Assembly (NCBI RefSeq): GCF_003056345.1
Contig: NZ_PYWB01000002.1
Location: forward strand, 370,591-434,590
Source of the DNA: Devosia submarina
GTDB taxonomy: Bacteria; Pseudomonadota; Alphaproteobacteria; Rhizobiales; Devosiaceae
DNA length: 64,000 nt
Direction of reading: 5' to 3'
The position numbers were made by a program, and so were the translations under genes. The notes under the pieces are model-generated. The model had not been told where the DNA came from. It worked only from the letters and a program-made list of their open reading frames with translations, and did no database searches. Of this stretch, positions 34,412-43,213 are shown piece after piece. Within the stretch, counting starts at the first letter, position 1; each line of letters starts with the position of its first letter.

Positions 34412-34719
34412 TGGACGGCGCCCCGGGCAGCGGACGGGCTGTTGCCCAGCAATTGACGATAGTCAACCGCAAGGGCCTGCATGCGCGCGCCTCGGCACGC
34501 TTTGTGCGCACGGCTGAATGCTTCGACGCCAGCATCAACGTCATTAAGGATGGCCAGTCGGTTGCTGGCAATTCCATCATGGGCCTGATGATGCTGGGGG
34601 CCGGACCCGGCTCGACCATTCTTGTGCAGGCTAGCGGCAAACAGGCCCGCGAGGCGCTGGAAGCCATTGTTGAACTGGTCAACAATGGTTTTGACGAGGA
34701 CAGCGACGGCGTTGCTTGA
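34411..34719 (+). CDS. ptsH: HPr phosphocarrier protein
   Basis: A 102-residue HPr. The EI-phosphorylated His is in RKGLHARASARF and the HprK-target Ser in GNSIMGLMMLGA, so both regulatory sites are intact. There is a slightly longer N-terminus than in E. coli HPr. It is coupled to manX and completes the chvI-chvG-hprK-manX-ptsH order that is typical for the group. The partner EI (PtsP) is not in the window. Confidence 0.94.
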   Translation: MDGAPGSGRAVAQQLTIVNRKGLHARASARFVRTAECFDASINVIKDGQSVAGNSIMGLMMLGAGPGSTILVQASGKQAREALEAIVELVNNGFDEDSDGVA

Positions 34720-34768
34720 ACGGCTGGCGGTTCGTGCGTCGCATTGTTGAGCAAGGGCGGAGATGGGC

Positions 34769-35272
34769 ATGCGGCGGGCTTTGGCGAGTGTAGGCGGCCT
34801 GGGGCTGGCGCTGATCCTGAGCCAGTTCCCCGAATATGCGCAGCAATATACCCAGCGCCTGGGTGGAGCCGTGGACGAATTGCGCGTCATCACGACCGAT
34901 TTTGACCATGCAGCGATTGCCGGAGGCCTCGACAGGGCGCAGGCCCTGGCCCGCTACAATGCCTCCAATGATGATTTTCTGGCTGGGCGCGGCGAGTCGA
35001 TGACGGCCACTTTCCAGCGCTTCGAGCAGTTGAGCGCGGCACTGAGCCAGATCCAGAATGCCGGCCCGGTGGAGCGTTTGCAGTCCCTGCCGGTCTATTT
35101 GGATACCGATATCGGCCGGCGAACGCTGCAAAGCTACAGGCCCGCTGTTCCCGCGACCATGGAAGGCATTCTTTACGCCGGCGGCGGCTTCCTTCTTGGC
35201 TATCTCCTCCTCTCCGCTGTCTGGCGCTTTTGTGCCCTGCCCTTCAGGCGGCGTCGTCTTTACCAATACTAG
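34769..35272 (+). CDS. DUF2937 family membrane protein
   Basis: A 167-residue protein with an N-terminal hydrophobic segment (ALASVGGLGLALILSQFPEY), a soluble helical middle (QQYTQRLGGAVDELRVITTD and following) and one C-terminal membrane helix (GGFLLGYLLLSAVWRF). The pattern fits DUF2937 as I recall it. The ATG at 34769 is preceded by GCGGAG six bases away; an earlier ATG two codons upstream overlaps that site. The function is unknown. It sits alone between ptsH and ahcY. Confidence 0.75.
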   Translation: MRRALASVGGLGLALILSQFPEYAQQYTQRLGGAVDELRVITTDFDHAAIAGGLDRAQALARYNASNDDFLAGRGESMTATFQRFEQLSAALSQIQNAGPVERLQSLPVYLDTDIGRRTLQSYRPAVPATMEGILYAGGGFLLGYLLLSAVWRFCALPFRRRRLYQY

Positions 35273-35273
35273 G

Positions 35274-35293
35274 ATATAAACATTTCTTTATGT
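35274..35293. promoter_or_regulatory. Candidate SahR-type operator upstream of ahcY
   Basis: ATATAAACATTTCTTTATGT is an imperfect AT-rich inverted repeat (AxATAAA ... TTTATxT) in otherwise GC-rich DNA, 68-87 bases before the ahcY start. SahR regulators control S-adenosylhomocysteine recycling genes in proteobacteria and their alphaproteobacterial sites are, to my recollection, of this kind. The match is by eye. Confidence 0.5.
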
Positions 35294-35360
35294 CCGGTTG
35301 ATGGATGGGCATGACTTGCGTATAGGTGAGCCAATCTTCACCTCTGCGCCGGAGCCTTCC

Positions 35361-36761
35361 ATGAGCACCAATTCGACCGATTACGCGGTCAGGGACATCT
35401 CCCTTGCAGGCTTTGGCCGCAAGGAAATCGAGATTGCCGAAATCGAAATGCCGGGCCTGATGGCCATCCGGGAAGAATATGCCGCAAGGCAGCCGCTTAA
35501 GGGCGCGCGCATTGCCGGCTCGCTCCACATGACCATCCAGACAGCCGTGTTGATCGAAACGCTGGTGGCGCTGGGTGCCGAAGTGCGCTGGGTCAGCTGC
35601 AATATCTTTTCGACGCAGGACCATGCGGCGGCAGCAATCGCTGATGCGGGTATTCCGGTGTTTGCCCACAAGGGCGAAACGCTGGAAGAATATTGGGCTT
35701 TTACCGACCGCATGATGGACTGGCCTGGCCAGACGCCCAACATGATCCTCGATGATGGCGGCGATGCCACCATGTATATCCTGACCGGCGCCAAGGCGGA
35801 AAAGGACATCTCGATCCTGAATAATCCCGGCAACGAGGAAGAAGAGATCTTCTTTGCCACGATCCGCAAGCGTCTGGCGCAGTCGCCGAACTTCTTTTCG
35901 CGCATCCGCGCCTCCATCCGTGGCGTTTCGGAAGAAACCACAACGGGCGTGATGCGGCTCTATCAGCTCCATGCCAAGGGCGAGCTGCCCTTCCCAGCCA
36001 TCAACGTCAACGACTCCGTCACCAAGTCCAAGTTCGACAACAAATATGGCACGCGCGAATCCCTGGTGGATGCGATCCGCCGCGGCACGGACGTGATGCT
36101 GGCCGGCAAAGTCGCGATCGTGTGCGGCTATGGCGATGTGGGCAAGGGATCGGCTGAATCGCTGCGCGGCGCCGGTGCCCGCGTGCTGGTGACCGAAGTT
36201 GATCCGATCTGCGCTCTGCAGGCGGCGATGGAAGGCTTCGAGGTCGTGACCCTGGAGGATGCTGCGCCGCGCGCTGACATCGTTGTCACGGCTACGGGCA
36301 ATCGCGATGTTCTGACGCTGGATGACATGCGCAATCTCAAGGACATGGCGATTGTCTGCAATATCGGGCACTTCGACAATGAGATCGAGGTTGCGGCCCT
36401 GCGCAACTTCAAGTGGACTAATGTGAAGCCGCAGGTGGATCTGATCGAAAAGCCCGATGGCAAGCGGTTGATCCTTCTTTCCGAAGGGCGCCTGGTTAAT
36501 CTGGGCAACGCCACGGGGCACCCGAGCTTTGTGATGTCGGCATCCTTTGCCAACCAGACGCTGGCGCAGATCGAGCTCTGGACCAATGGCGAAAAGCTGG
36601 AAAAGAAAGTCCATGTGCTGCCCAAGCACCTCGACGAAAAAGTTGCCGAACTGCATCTGGCCAAGCTGGGCGCAAAGCTGACCAAGCTGACCAAGGACCA
36701 GGCCGACTATATCGGCGTTTCCACCGAAGGCCCGTTCAAGTCGGCTGAATACCGCTACTAA
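35361..36761 (+). CDS. ahcY: Adenosylhomocysteinase (SAH hydrolase)
   Basis: A 466-residue NAD-dependent hydrolase converting S-adenosylhomocysteine to adenosine and homocysteine, keeping methylation going. Visible hallmarks: [23 protein letters not shown], the NAD fold [25 protein letters not shown] and the C-terminal KSAEYRY. The proteobacterial insert near residues 150-190 ([18 protein letters not shown]) is present, in line with the length. The ATG at 35361 sits behind CGGAG; the frame continues 21 codons upstream but without homology-like content. A strong terminator follows. Confidence 0.97.
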   Translation: MSTNSTDYAVRDISLAGFGRKEIEIAEIEMPGLMAIREEYAARQPLKGARIAGSLHMTIQTAVLIETLVALGAEVRWVSCNIFSTQDHAAAAIADAGIPVFAHKGETLEEYWAFTDRMMDWPGQTPNMILDDGGDATMYILTGAKAEKDISILNNPGNEEEEIFFATIRKRLAQSPNFFSRIRASIRGVSEETTTGVMRLYQLHAKGELPFPAINVNDSVTKSKFDNKYGTRESLVDAIRRGTDVMLAGKVAIVCGYGDVGKGSAESLRGAGARVLVTEVDPICALQAAMEGFEVVTLEDAAPRADIVVTATGNRDVLTLDDMRNLKDMAIVCNIGHFDNEIEVAALRNFKWTNVKPQVDLIEKPDGKRLILLSEGRLVNLGNATGHPSFVMSASFANQTLAQIELWTNGEKLEKKVHVLPKHLDEKVAELHLAKLGAKLTKLTKDQADYIGVSTEGPFKSAEYRY

Positions 36762-36780
36762 AATCGAGCTTATGCCCGGG

Positions 36781-36821
36781 AGCCCTCATGATGCGTGCAC
36801 ACGCATTGTGAGGGCTTTTTC
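36781..36821 (+). terminator. Rho-independent terminator of ahcY
   Basis: AGCCCTCA pairs with TGAGGGCT, enclosing a second stem ATGCGT/ACGCAT with a GCAC loop, and is followed by TTTTT. It begins 20 bases after the ahcY stop. Confidence 0.9.
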
Positions 36822-37145
36822 GTGCGGCAAAGGCCCCTGCGCGCGGTGCTCCATACAGCGCGGCCGGATGCCCGAACCTGACCCAGCCGGCAGGAGCAAA
36901 GTTTCTGCTTCGTTCCGGGTCAATCCCTGTTATGTGCCATTGCCTGCCCAGCACGGCCATTAAGACTCTTTTAGCAGTTTCACCTGGCCGGTATGGTCGG
37001 AGCGATTCGGATGCGGGGGGACACGCAACCGGCTCAGGGACAGTCGGATCCTGTTGTGATCTGCGTAAGGCCGTCTCTTGAAAGTTCAAGCGTACAAGCC
37101 CTTTGGGGGCTTGGCTCAAAGTGAAACAGACCAAGAGGGCCGCGC
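36822..37145 (+). other. Intergenic region before divL
   Basis: About 320 bases between the ahcY terminator and divL. No convincing gene is seen. It should hold the divL promoter, and at 36960-36974 there is TTAA-N7-TTAG, one base off the CtrA consensus TTAA-N7-TTAA. Confidence 0.6.
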
Positions 37146-39608
37146 ATGGCGCCGGATCATTTCCGGAAGCATTGGGGATTCGCAACGATTGCGGCAGCCC
37201 CTCTTACCTTGATGACGGCGGTCCCCGCCTTTGCCCAGGACATCAATACGGCAAGCTTCGCCGGTGCAGCTCCCCTGGCGATCGCCGCAGGCGCGGGCGC
37301 CTTTGCGCTCCTGGCCATGGCCGTGGTGCGCACCATGCAGTCCAGTGGGAAGCTGGCGCGGATCAGGGCCGCCGAGCAGATTTCCGGCCTCAGGGCCCTG
37401 GTTGATGAATACGAAGCGCTGCTTTCGGGCACGCGTGAAGTCACGATCCTTTGGACGCAGAACAGTGGCGGCGCCCCCAAGCTGCTGGGCCAGGCCGCCT
37501 CGGTCCTGCCGCTCGGCAAGCAACCCGAAGCGGTTCTTCATTTCCACAATTGGCTGCGCGCGGAAGATGCCGACCGCCTGGCGCGCCTGCTTGAGGATCT
37601 GCGCGTTCATGGGCACACATTTGCCGTAAGCCTCACGGCTTTGGACGGACGCTTGATCCGGGCCAATGGCTGGGTGCTGGGCGGCGGCGTGGCCATGCGA
37701 TTGCGCCCGGCCTTTTTGCAGCCCAGCGCCGAACCCAACCTCGTGGCGGCAGCCGAGCACGGCGACCTCGATAGCGTACGCGCCATTCTGGCGGTTCTGA
37801 CCAAGCCCGCCTTTGCCCGCGATGCGCAGGATCGGCTGGTTTATGCCAACCAGGCCTATCTGCAGCTCGCCCGGGCTTTGGGCAAGGACGGCACGGATGC
37901 GCGGCCGCCCGAATTGCTGGACGGCTCCCGGCTCAAGCAGCATCTGGTGACTTGCGCCTCGAGCGACAAGCCATCCTCGCTGTCGCTGGCCTGGCCGAGC
38001 CAGGGCGCTTTCGAGATGGTGGAATTTCCGGTGGCCGGTGGACGCGCGGGCTATCTTCGCCCGGTGGAAGACGAGGCCATCAAACCGCATGATCCGGGCA
38101 TTGCCCATATCAGCGGCATTATCGATACGCTTGCCACGCCCATCGCGATCTTCAACGCCAAGCGCGAGCTGATCCAGTTCAACCAGGCCTATGCCAATCT
38201 CTGGCATCTGGACACCAAATTCCTCCAGCTGGGGCTCGACGAACGGGCGATCCTCGATAAGCTGCGCACCGAGGGCATGCTCCCCAACCAGGTGGACTAC
38301 CAGACCTGGCGCACCAAGCACCTCGAATCCTATGGGCGCAAAGAGCCCTACGAGAACGAGCCCTGGCATTTGCCGGATGGGCGTACCATCAAGGTGATTT
38401 CGGCGCCGGCGAGCCCGGCCGGTGGCGTGATCTATGTGTTTGATGACATCACCGAGCGGCTCAAGCTGGAATCCACCAACAAGGCCTTCAGCAATGTGCA
38501 GCGCGAAACCATCAACGCCCTGTCCGAAGCCGTTGCGGTGTTCGGGACCAATGGACGGCTGACGCTCAGCAACCCGCGCTTGTCGGCCCTATGGAAGCTG
38601 CCGATGAACGAGCTGGGGCAGAACCCCCATATTGACCAGATTGCGGAAGCCAGCGGGCGCGCCATTCCCCAGGATGGCGCCAGCATCTGGCGGGATCTCA
38701 AACGCGGCATCATCGATCTCAACCCTACCCGCTCCGACCAGACCGGCCGCATTAACCGCTCGGACGGGCGGCTGCTGGATTATGCTATCACGCGCCTGCC
38801 GGACGGGCAGACGATGATGACATTTCTCGATGTCACTGAAAGCGCTAGCTATTCCAAGGTGCTCAAGGAGCGCAATGACGCGCTGGTCGCGGCCGATCTG
38901 CTCAAGGACGCCTTTGTTGAGAACGTGTCCTATGAACTGCGCTCGCCGCTGACCAATATTATCGGTTTTGCCGATCTGCTGGCCACCGAAGGTGGCGCGC
39001 TCAATGATCGGCAGCGCGCCTACGTGGATTATATCCGCGCCTCGTCCGTTACGCTGGGCGTGCTTATCGACAATATTCTCGACCTTGCTTCGGTCGATGC
39101 CGGCATTGCTGAGCTCAAGCCGGAACTGCAGGACGTGGCAAACCTTGTGGACAAGGCGCGCGCTGGCCTCTCGGCGACCTTCCCCGAGATCTCGGGCGAA
39201 AAGCCCATCAATCTCGTCGTGGATATCGAGGATGCGATGCCGCCCTTTATTGCGGATGGCACGCGCATCGTTCAGGTGCTGTACAACCTCTTGTCCAATG
39301 CCGCGCGGTTCTCGCCGCCGGGCGGGGAGATCCGGCTCAGCATTTCCCATCGTGCTGATCGCATGCTGTTTGTGATCGAGGATGAGGGGCCGGGGCTGAC
39401 CGATGAGATGAAGTCGGCCATCCTGACGCGGCTGGACAATCCATCCACCAGTGGGCGGCAGCGCGGCGCGGGGCTGGGGCTGTCCATTGTGCGCACCTTT
39501 GTAAACCTTCATGGCGGCACGATCTCGGCGGAACAGCGCGAGCCACGGGGCAGCCGGATCATCGTCAATCTGCCGCGCGACAGCGCCATGGCCGGCGTGG
39601 CCGAGTAA
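37146..39608 (+). CDS. divL: DivL-type tyrosine pseudo-/atypical histidine kinase
   Basis: An 820-residue cell-cycle kinase homologue. The N-terminus is hydrophobic with a signal-like segment (to AFAQ) and a membrane helix at about residues 35-55. PAS-like domains fill about 60-560, including FNAKRELIQFNQAYANLW and GGVIYVFDDITERLK. The dimerisation box reads VENVSYELRSPLTNI: Tyr596 replaces the phospho-accepting His, the hallmark of Caulobacter DivL. The ATPase domain keeps N, G1 (EDEGPGL) and G2 (GAGLGLSIV) boxes. In Caulobacter DivL acts with CckA and DivK upstream of CtrA. tsaE begins directly after the stop, as in related genomes. Confidence 0.92.
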   Translation: MAPDHFRKHWGFATIAAAPLTLMTAVPAFAQDINTASFAGAAPLAIAAGAGAFALLAMAVVRTMQSSGKLARIRAAEQISGLRALVDEYEALLSGTREVTILWTQNSGGAPKLLGQAASVLPLGKQPEAVLHFHNWLRAEDADRLARLLEDLRVHGHTFAVSLTALDGRLIRANGWVLGGGVAMRLRPAFLQPSAEPNLVAAAEHGDLDSVRAILAVLTKPAFARDAQDRLVYANQAYLQLARALGKDGTDARPPELLDGSRLKQHLVTCASSDKPSSLSLAWPSQGAFEMVEFPVAGGRAGYLRPVEDEAIKPHDPGIAHISGIIDTLATPIAIFNAKRELIQFNQAYANLWHLDTKFLQLGLDERAILDKLRTEGMLPNQVDYQTWRTKHLESYGRKEPYENEPWHLPDGRTIKVISAPASPAGGVIYVFDDITERLKLESTNKAFSNVQRETINALSEAVAVFGTNGRLTLSNPRLSALWKLPMNELGQNPHIDQIAEASGRAIPQDGASIWRDLKRGIIDLNPTRSDQTGRINRSDGRLLDYAITRLPDGQTMMTFLDVTESASYSKVLKERNDALVAADLLKDAFVENVSYELRSPLTNIIGFADLLATEGGALNDRQRAYVDYIRASSVTLGVLIDNILDLASVDAGIAELKPELQDVANLVDKARAGLSATFPEISGEKPINLVVDIEDAMPPFIADGTRIVQVLYNLLSNAARFSPPGGEIRLSISHRADRMLFVIEDEGPGLTDEMKSAILTRLDNPSTSGRQRGAGLGLSIVRTFVNLHGGTISAEQREPRGSRIIVNLPRDSAMAGVAE

Positions 39609-40028
39609 ATGACCACCCATCTGCCCGACGATGCCGCAACTGCCTCTTTTGGTGCGCAATTGGCAGACGGGTTGCGACCCGGTGATCTGGTTATTCTAGA
39701 GGGTGATCTTGGGGCGGGGAAAACCGCGCTGGCCCGGGCGATCATCCGCGCGCTGGCCGGGGAGGAGGCGCTCGAGGTGCCCTCCCCCACTTTTGCCCTC
39801 GTGCAGCCCTATGAAACCCCAAAGGGGCCGGTGCTGCATGCCGATCTTTACCGGCTGGGCGATCCGCAGGAGGTGGACGAGCTTGGCTTGCTCGACAATC
39901 CCGAGGCGATCGTGCTTGTGGAGTGGGCGGAGCGCTCGCCCGAGATCGTCGCGGCGGCAAGTCTTGCCATCAGCCTCCATATCCCGCCCGGCGGCGCCGG
40001 GCGCGATGTAAGCGTCGTGCGCCGCTAG
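39609..40028 (+). CDS. tsaE: tRNA threonylcarbamoyladenosine biosynthesis ATPase TsaE
   Basis: A 139-residue P-loop ATPase needed for t6A modification of ANN-decoding tRNAs. Walker A GDLGAGKTALARAIIRAL, the family motif VPSPTFALVQPYET, HADLYRLGDPQEVDELGL and VLVEWAERSPE are all present. The ATG directly abuts the divL stop, so the two are probably co-transcribed. Its stop overlaps that of the convergent DUF1206 gene by three bases. Confidence 0.95.
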   Translation: MTTHLPDDAATASFGAQLADGLRPGDLVILEGDLGAGKTALARAIIRALAGEEALEVPSPTFALVQPYETPKGPVLHADLYRLGDPQEVDELGLLDNPEAIVLVEWAERSPEIVAAASLAISLHIPPGGAGRDVSVVRR

Positions 40029-40849
40029 CCCATGCCGGGCACGGCGCGGCGAACGTCCCCCATATCAGGCGCATCGACGTGGCGGTAAAAGGCCTGGACG
40101 ATGCTGTAACCGCCAAATGCCACCAGACCCAGCGCCGCCAGGCCATAGAGCCAGCGCCCGAACGGCAGGCCATGGACATAGTCGAGGGCTTCGGAAATGC
40201 CGCCGGCATTGTCGGGCGAAACGGTGAAAGCGGCATATAAAACAAACCCACCCACAATGGCGAGGAGCGCACCGCGCGCGACAAGGCCAAACTGGCAGAC
40301 CAGATTAAGCCATTTCTCGCGCTGGGGAGGAATGCGGATACGCTTTTGGTACTCTTTGCTGGCACCCTTCCAGATCTGGATGATGCCAGAAATTATGATG
40401 CCGATGGCGGCAATGCCAAGCAGGAACGGGCCGAAAGGCTGCTGCAGGAGCCAGGCGGAGGCTTGTTCCTCGCCATTGCCGCCCCCGCCGCCCGAGCTGC
40501 TGCCCAGCGCCATCCGGGCGGCGGTGAGCGCCAGAAAAACGTTGGCGCCAGCGCTGATCAGCGAGCCGACGCGGCCGGCGAAGCCTTTCCAATTGTCCTC
40601 GACGCCGTCGGCATTGAGGAGCCCTTGGGCGAGGCGCCACAGGACGTAGCCAAAGAGGCCAAGGGCAACGAGGCCCATCAGAATCCGGCCAAAGGGCAGG
40701 CCCAGTATGGTGGAGAGGGCGTCGGAGGAGCCTTGCGGGTTGCTGCCGCCGTAAAAAGCCGAGGTGACGGCAAGACCGCCAAGGAGAATGTAGACGATGC
40801 CGCGGGCGAAATAGCCGCCGCGGGCCAGGGTTTCGAACTTGTTGTGCAT
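40025..40849 (-). CDS. DUF1206 membrane protein
   Basis: A 274-residue protein with three repeats of a two-helix unit, each containing a GxxARGxxY- or PFGRxLxGLxALGLxxY-like pattern (for example LARGGYFARGIVYILLGGLA, LPFGRILMGLVALGLFGYVL and LPFGRWLYGLAALGLVAFGG). This is the DUF1206 arrangement. A Gly/Ser-rich linker (GSSSGGGGGNGEEQ) separates repeats one and two. GGAGGC lies ahead of the ATG at 40849, so I prefer it over an ATG eight codons upstream. Function unknown. Confidence 0.85.
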   Translation of the reverse strand: MHNKFETLARGGYFARGIVYILLGGLAVTSAFYGGSNPQGSSDALSTILGLPFGRILMGLVALGLFGYVLWRLAQGLLNADGVEDNWKGFAGRVGSLISAGANVFLALTAARMALGSSSGGGGGNGEEQASAWLLQQPFGPFLLGIAAIGIIISGIIQIWKGASKEYQKRIRIPPQREKWLNLVCQFGLVARGALLAIVGGFVLYAAFTVSPDNAGGISEALDYVHGLPFGRWLYGLAALGLVAFGGYSIVQAFYRHVDAPDMGDVRRAVPGMG

Positions 40850-40903
40850 GGCCAGCGCCTCCGTGTTGCCCAAGCAACGGGCAGCAACAAAGCTTGTTCC
40901 CCC

Positions 40904-41308
40904 TTAGAGGCGGCTAAGCGTTGCGGGATCCTCCAGGCCGCCGTTGAAGCGTTCCAGCGCCTCGCGGAACAAGCGTTCCCCCGGAGCGGCTTGGCTGGAA
41001 AGCGTCATCGAGGAAACAAATTTCACATCATCGGGGCTGCCAAAGATCGCACGAAGGCTCCGGTTGGAATGGCGGAGTACCGCTTCCGTGGTTTCCCGCA
41101 GGCGCGGACCCAAGATCGGGTCCGCCAGGTAGCGGCGGGCCTCCTCGAGCCCATCCAAGGCAAAGCGCTGGGCCATGGCACTATGGCCCAGCCCCCGGAT
41201 CTGGGGAAAAATGAACCACATCCAGTGGCTGGTTTTTTGTCCGGCGCGGAGCTCGGCCAGGACTTGCCCATAGACCGGCTCCTGCGCCTCGTGGAAGTGG
41301 CGGAACAC
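40904..41308 (-). CDS. DUF1810 family protein
   Basis: A 134-residue cytoplasmic protein with the DUF1810 pattern: HFHEAQEPVYGQVLAELRAG, KTSHWMWFIFPQIRGLG, and DDVKFVSSMTLSS near the middle. It starts with GTG only three bases after the stop of the small gene 41312-41545, and an in-frame stop immediately upstream fixes this as the longest form. Its N-terminus is a few residues shorter than usual. The family's role is unclear; some members have been linked to NADAR-type or calpastatin names without biochemical proof. Confidence 0.82.
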   Translation of the reverse strand: MFRHFHEAQEPVYGQVLAELRAGQKTSHWMWFIFPQIRGLGHSAMAQRFALDGLEEARRYLADPILGPRLRETTEAVLRHSNRSLRAIFGSPDDVKFVSSMTLSSQAAPGERLFREALERFNGGLEDPATLSRL

Positions 41309-41311
41309 GCC

Positions 41312-41545
41312 CTAGTCGTCGCGCTTCTTGTGGTGTTCGCTGGCCTGGTTGGCGCCGCGCTGGATGGAGCGGTCGCCATGGGAAATCTCGTATTCCCCGG
41401 CGGGCTGCTCGGTGTCGGCGCGGGCTTCGCTCAGCGGGCGCTGATCGGTATTGACGTCGATGCCCTTGGTATCGACCTGTCCGTTGATCTCAGCCTTCTG
41501 GTGCTCGCGGGTCCTGTTGCCTTGGCCCATATCGCTGTGTGGCAT
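41312..41545 (-). CDS. Small hydrophilic disordered protein
   Basis: A 77-residue protein (MPHSDMGQGNRTREHQKAEI...) rich in Gln, Asn, Asp, Glu, Arg and His with no hydrophobic core, probably disordered. AAAGGAG is nine bases ahead of the ATG at 41545, a strong signal that it is real. It precedes the DUF1810 gene by three bases. It is reminiscent of hydrophilins or stress-induced small proteins, but no family was recognised. Confidence 0.62.
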   Translation of the reverse strand: MPHSDMGQGNRTREHQKAEINGQVDTKGIDVNTDQRPLSEARADTEQPAGEYEISHGDRSIQRGANQASEHHKKRDD

Positions 41546-41685
41546 GATGGTCGCTCCTTTTTTTGGGGAAGGTGAGCAAGCCAAACGCCACCGTGCCCCA
41601 GCGGTTGCCCTATTGTGATCGCCCTGGGGGAACCGCTCCCTTGCGCTTGCGGTTGGCCTTTTGAGGGCAAAAGGAGTTTTACCCC

Positions 41686-41892
41686 ATGAGCAATCATTTC
41701 AAGACGGAAAAGCCTAGCGATCTCGACCTCAAGCGCAATCCCGGCATCGGGCAAACGGCCCGCGGGATCGACCAGAAGGAAACCATCTTCGAGGATGTCG
41801 ACGACGACAACACGGTGGAAGGCGATGTCATGAACGACACGGCCGGCGATGGCAGCGTCAAGCCCAACCATCTCGGGCGTACCAACAAATAG
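41686..41892 (+). CDS. Small acidic disordered protein
   Basis: A 68-residue acidic protein (MSNHFKTEKPSDLDLKRNPG..., Asp-rich middle DVDDDNTVEGDVMNDTAGD) without predicted structure. AAAAGGAG lies eight to nine bases ahead of the ATG. It is divergent from the 77-residue gene, with a shared promoter region of 140 bases. No family recognised; composition resembles small stress-related proteins. Confidence 0.6.
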   Translation: MSNHFKTEKPSDLDLKRNPGIGQTARGIDQKETIFEDVDDDNTVEGDVMNDTAGDGSVKPNHLGRTNK

Positions 41893-41941
41893 CGCGCGCA
41901 CGGACGCCGGCTGGCCAATCCTGGCCGCCGGTTGGAGGAAC

Positions 41942-42011
41942 GCATGTGGGCGAGGCGCAGCCTCGTCGCGGTTAGTCCGCATGTAAGTGAGGCCACCCCT
42001 CGCCCACATGC
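41942..42011. repeat. Long-range inverted repeat
   Basis: GCATGTGGGCGAGG (41942-41955) is perfectly complementary to CCTCGCCCACATGC (41998-42011), with 42 bases between. It lies 50 bases after a small gene in a 776-base gene-free stretch (41893-42668). No transposase is nearby, so it could be an RNA structure, terminator, or the ends of a minimal mobile element. Confidence 0.7.
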
Positions 42012-42459
42012 CGGGCGCTTGGATGGGCTTGGGAACAGGCGGGCTTATTGAAGGATCGCCCATCACCGCCAGGACCCCTGTTGCTGACGCCCCTTTCCGC
42101 TTGCGCGAGAAAGAAAGTCGGGTCCCCGCGATACGAGGCGTAACAGCACCCCGCAGCGGTTTATTCAGCCCAATGCCCACCTAAGGGAACATCGGACCCG
42201 TTCCGGCCCGGTCCGGCAGACGGCGACCCGCCTTGCCACCCGGCTCCCCCGCCAATCACTCGTCATGATCGCGCTCCTTGGCGTGGGATGGGCGGATTAT
42301 GGCGCGGGTTTGCGCCGCGGGGAGAAGGGGAAGAGATTTGTTCAGGTGGGTGAACGGGTTTTGCCCCTGGGGGCGAGCGCAGATGAACGGATCGGGTTAG
42401 CAGACTGTTAGCGTTGAGATTGGCTTTCAGGTTTCCGCTTTTCCCTTCTGAGCAGAGCT

Positions 42460-42590
42460 GCCCCACGCACCAGATCCACCCTTCCCACCGCGGGGAGGGT
42501 TAGGTGGGGGGCGGACTGGCGGAGATATCGGGGCTCTCGGCCCCCCACCCTGACCTTCCCCGCGAAGGGGGAGGGTGTCGACTGAGCCTT
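42460..42590. repeat. GC-rich palindromic intergenic element
   Basis: Two oppositely oriented blocks, CCCTTCCCACCGCGGGGAGG with GTTAGGTGGGGGGC, and GCCCCCCACCCTGACC with TTCCCCGCGAAGGGGGAGGG, form an imperfect 130-base palindrome. It has the look of a dispersed intergenic repeat and encodes nothing convincing. Together with the inverted repeat further left it fills the gene-free interval 41893-42668. Confidence 0.6.
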
Positions 42591-42668
42591 CTGTGAAGGT
42601 CACAGGCGCTACCCGCCACGCTTGTTCACTTTTCGTTCTCCACTTATGCTCGCCGGAGGAGAATCGTA

Positions 42669-42998
42669 ATGCCGTCATCTTATCGTCGCGAGCGGGCCTA
42701 TCCGGGCCAGGAATATCTTTTGCGCCATGCGGCGGAGAACGACCAGATCATCATCTGCCGCTGCAATCTTTGCCGCAAGCTGGTGCGGTTCTTGGCGAGC
42801 GACCTCGTCACCATCCTCAACCCCGAACGCGATGCCCTTGAGCCCCCTTTCGTGTGCTCGGGCTGCGGGGAGACGGAATATATCTATGTGAAGCTCACCT
42901 CGGCGCTGCCGGGGGATGTGGGGAATCTGCTCATTCGTCGCCCGGGGCCGGTCCAGATCAAGCGCACCTGGCGGTGGGTGAAGCTGGGGGAGGATTAG
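42669..42998 (+). CDS. Small zinc-ribbon-like hypothetical protein
   Basis: A 109-residue protein with two Cys pairs, CRCNLC at about residues 31-36 and CSGCG at about 64-68, spaced as in a zinc ribbon. The remaining parts are a basic N-terminus and a C-terminal IKRTWRWVKLGED. GGAGGAGAAT precedes the ATG. No specific family recognised; it may bind nucleic acid or protein. Flanked by intergenic repeats on both sides. Confidence 0.7.
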   Translation: MPSSYRRERAYPGQEYLLRHAAENDQIIICRCNLCRKLVRFLASDLVTILNPERDALEPPFVCSGCGETEYIYVKLTSALPGDVGNLLIRRPGPVQIKRTWRWVKLGED

Positions 42999-43020
42999 GG
43001 CGCTACGTGCGTATACACTC

Positions 43021-43149
43021 GGTGTCATCCCGGCCTTGAGCCGGGATCCAGCTCGAGACTTTGGATTGTGCGATGGTTCGGACCGACCACCTTGCGGCTG
43101 TGGCGGGATCTCGGGATGGGCCCCGGGTCGAGCCCGGGGTGACATCGGG
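43021..43149. repeat. Interspersed palindromic repeat, copy A
   Basis: Contains two hairpins in inverted orientation: CCCGGCCTTGAGCCGGG following GGTGTCAT, and CCCCGGGTCGAGCCCGGGG preceding TGACATC, with about 50 bases between. The two units are inverted relatives of each other. Similar pairs occur at 43549-43676 and 50749-50912. Confidence 0.8.
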
Positions 43150-43213
43150 AGCGTGGGTGGTGTGGAGCAAGGGCTATGTTGCGGTGTGAAGGGCGGCGTG
43201 CTTCACCTTGTTC

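Noticed and set aside
35294..35360. SAM or SAH riboswitch before ahcY
   Set aside because: The leader is only about 70 bases and no SAH or SAM-II fold could be drawn by eye; an operator fits better.
36736..37185. 149-residue minus-strand frame between ahcY and divL
   Set aside because: It runs through the ahcY terminator and has no ribosome-binding site or recognisable pattern.
41900..42660. CRISPR array
   Set aside because: The repeats here are a single inverted pair and a palindrome, not regularly spaced direct repeats with unique spacers; no cas genes are in the window.
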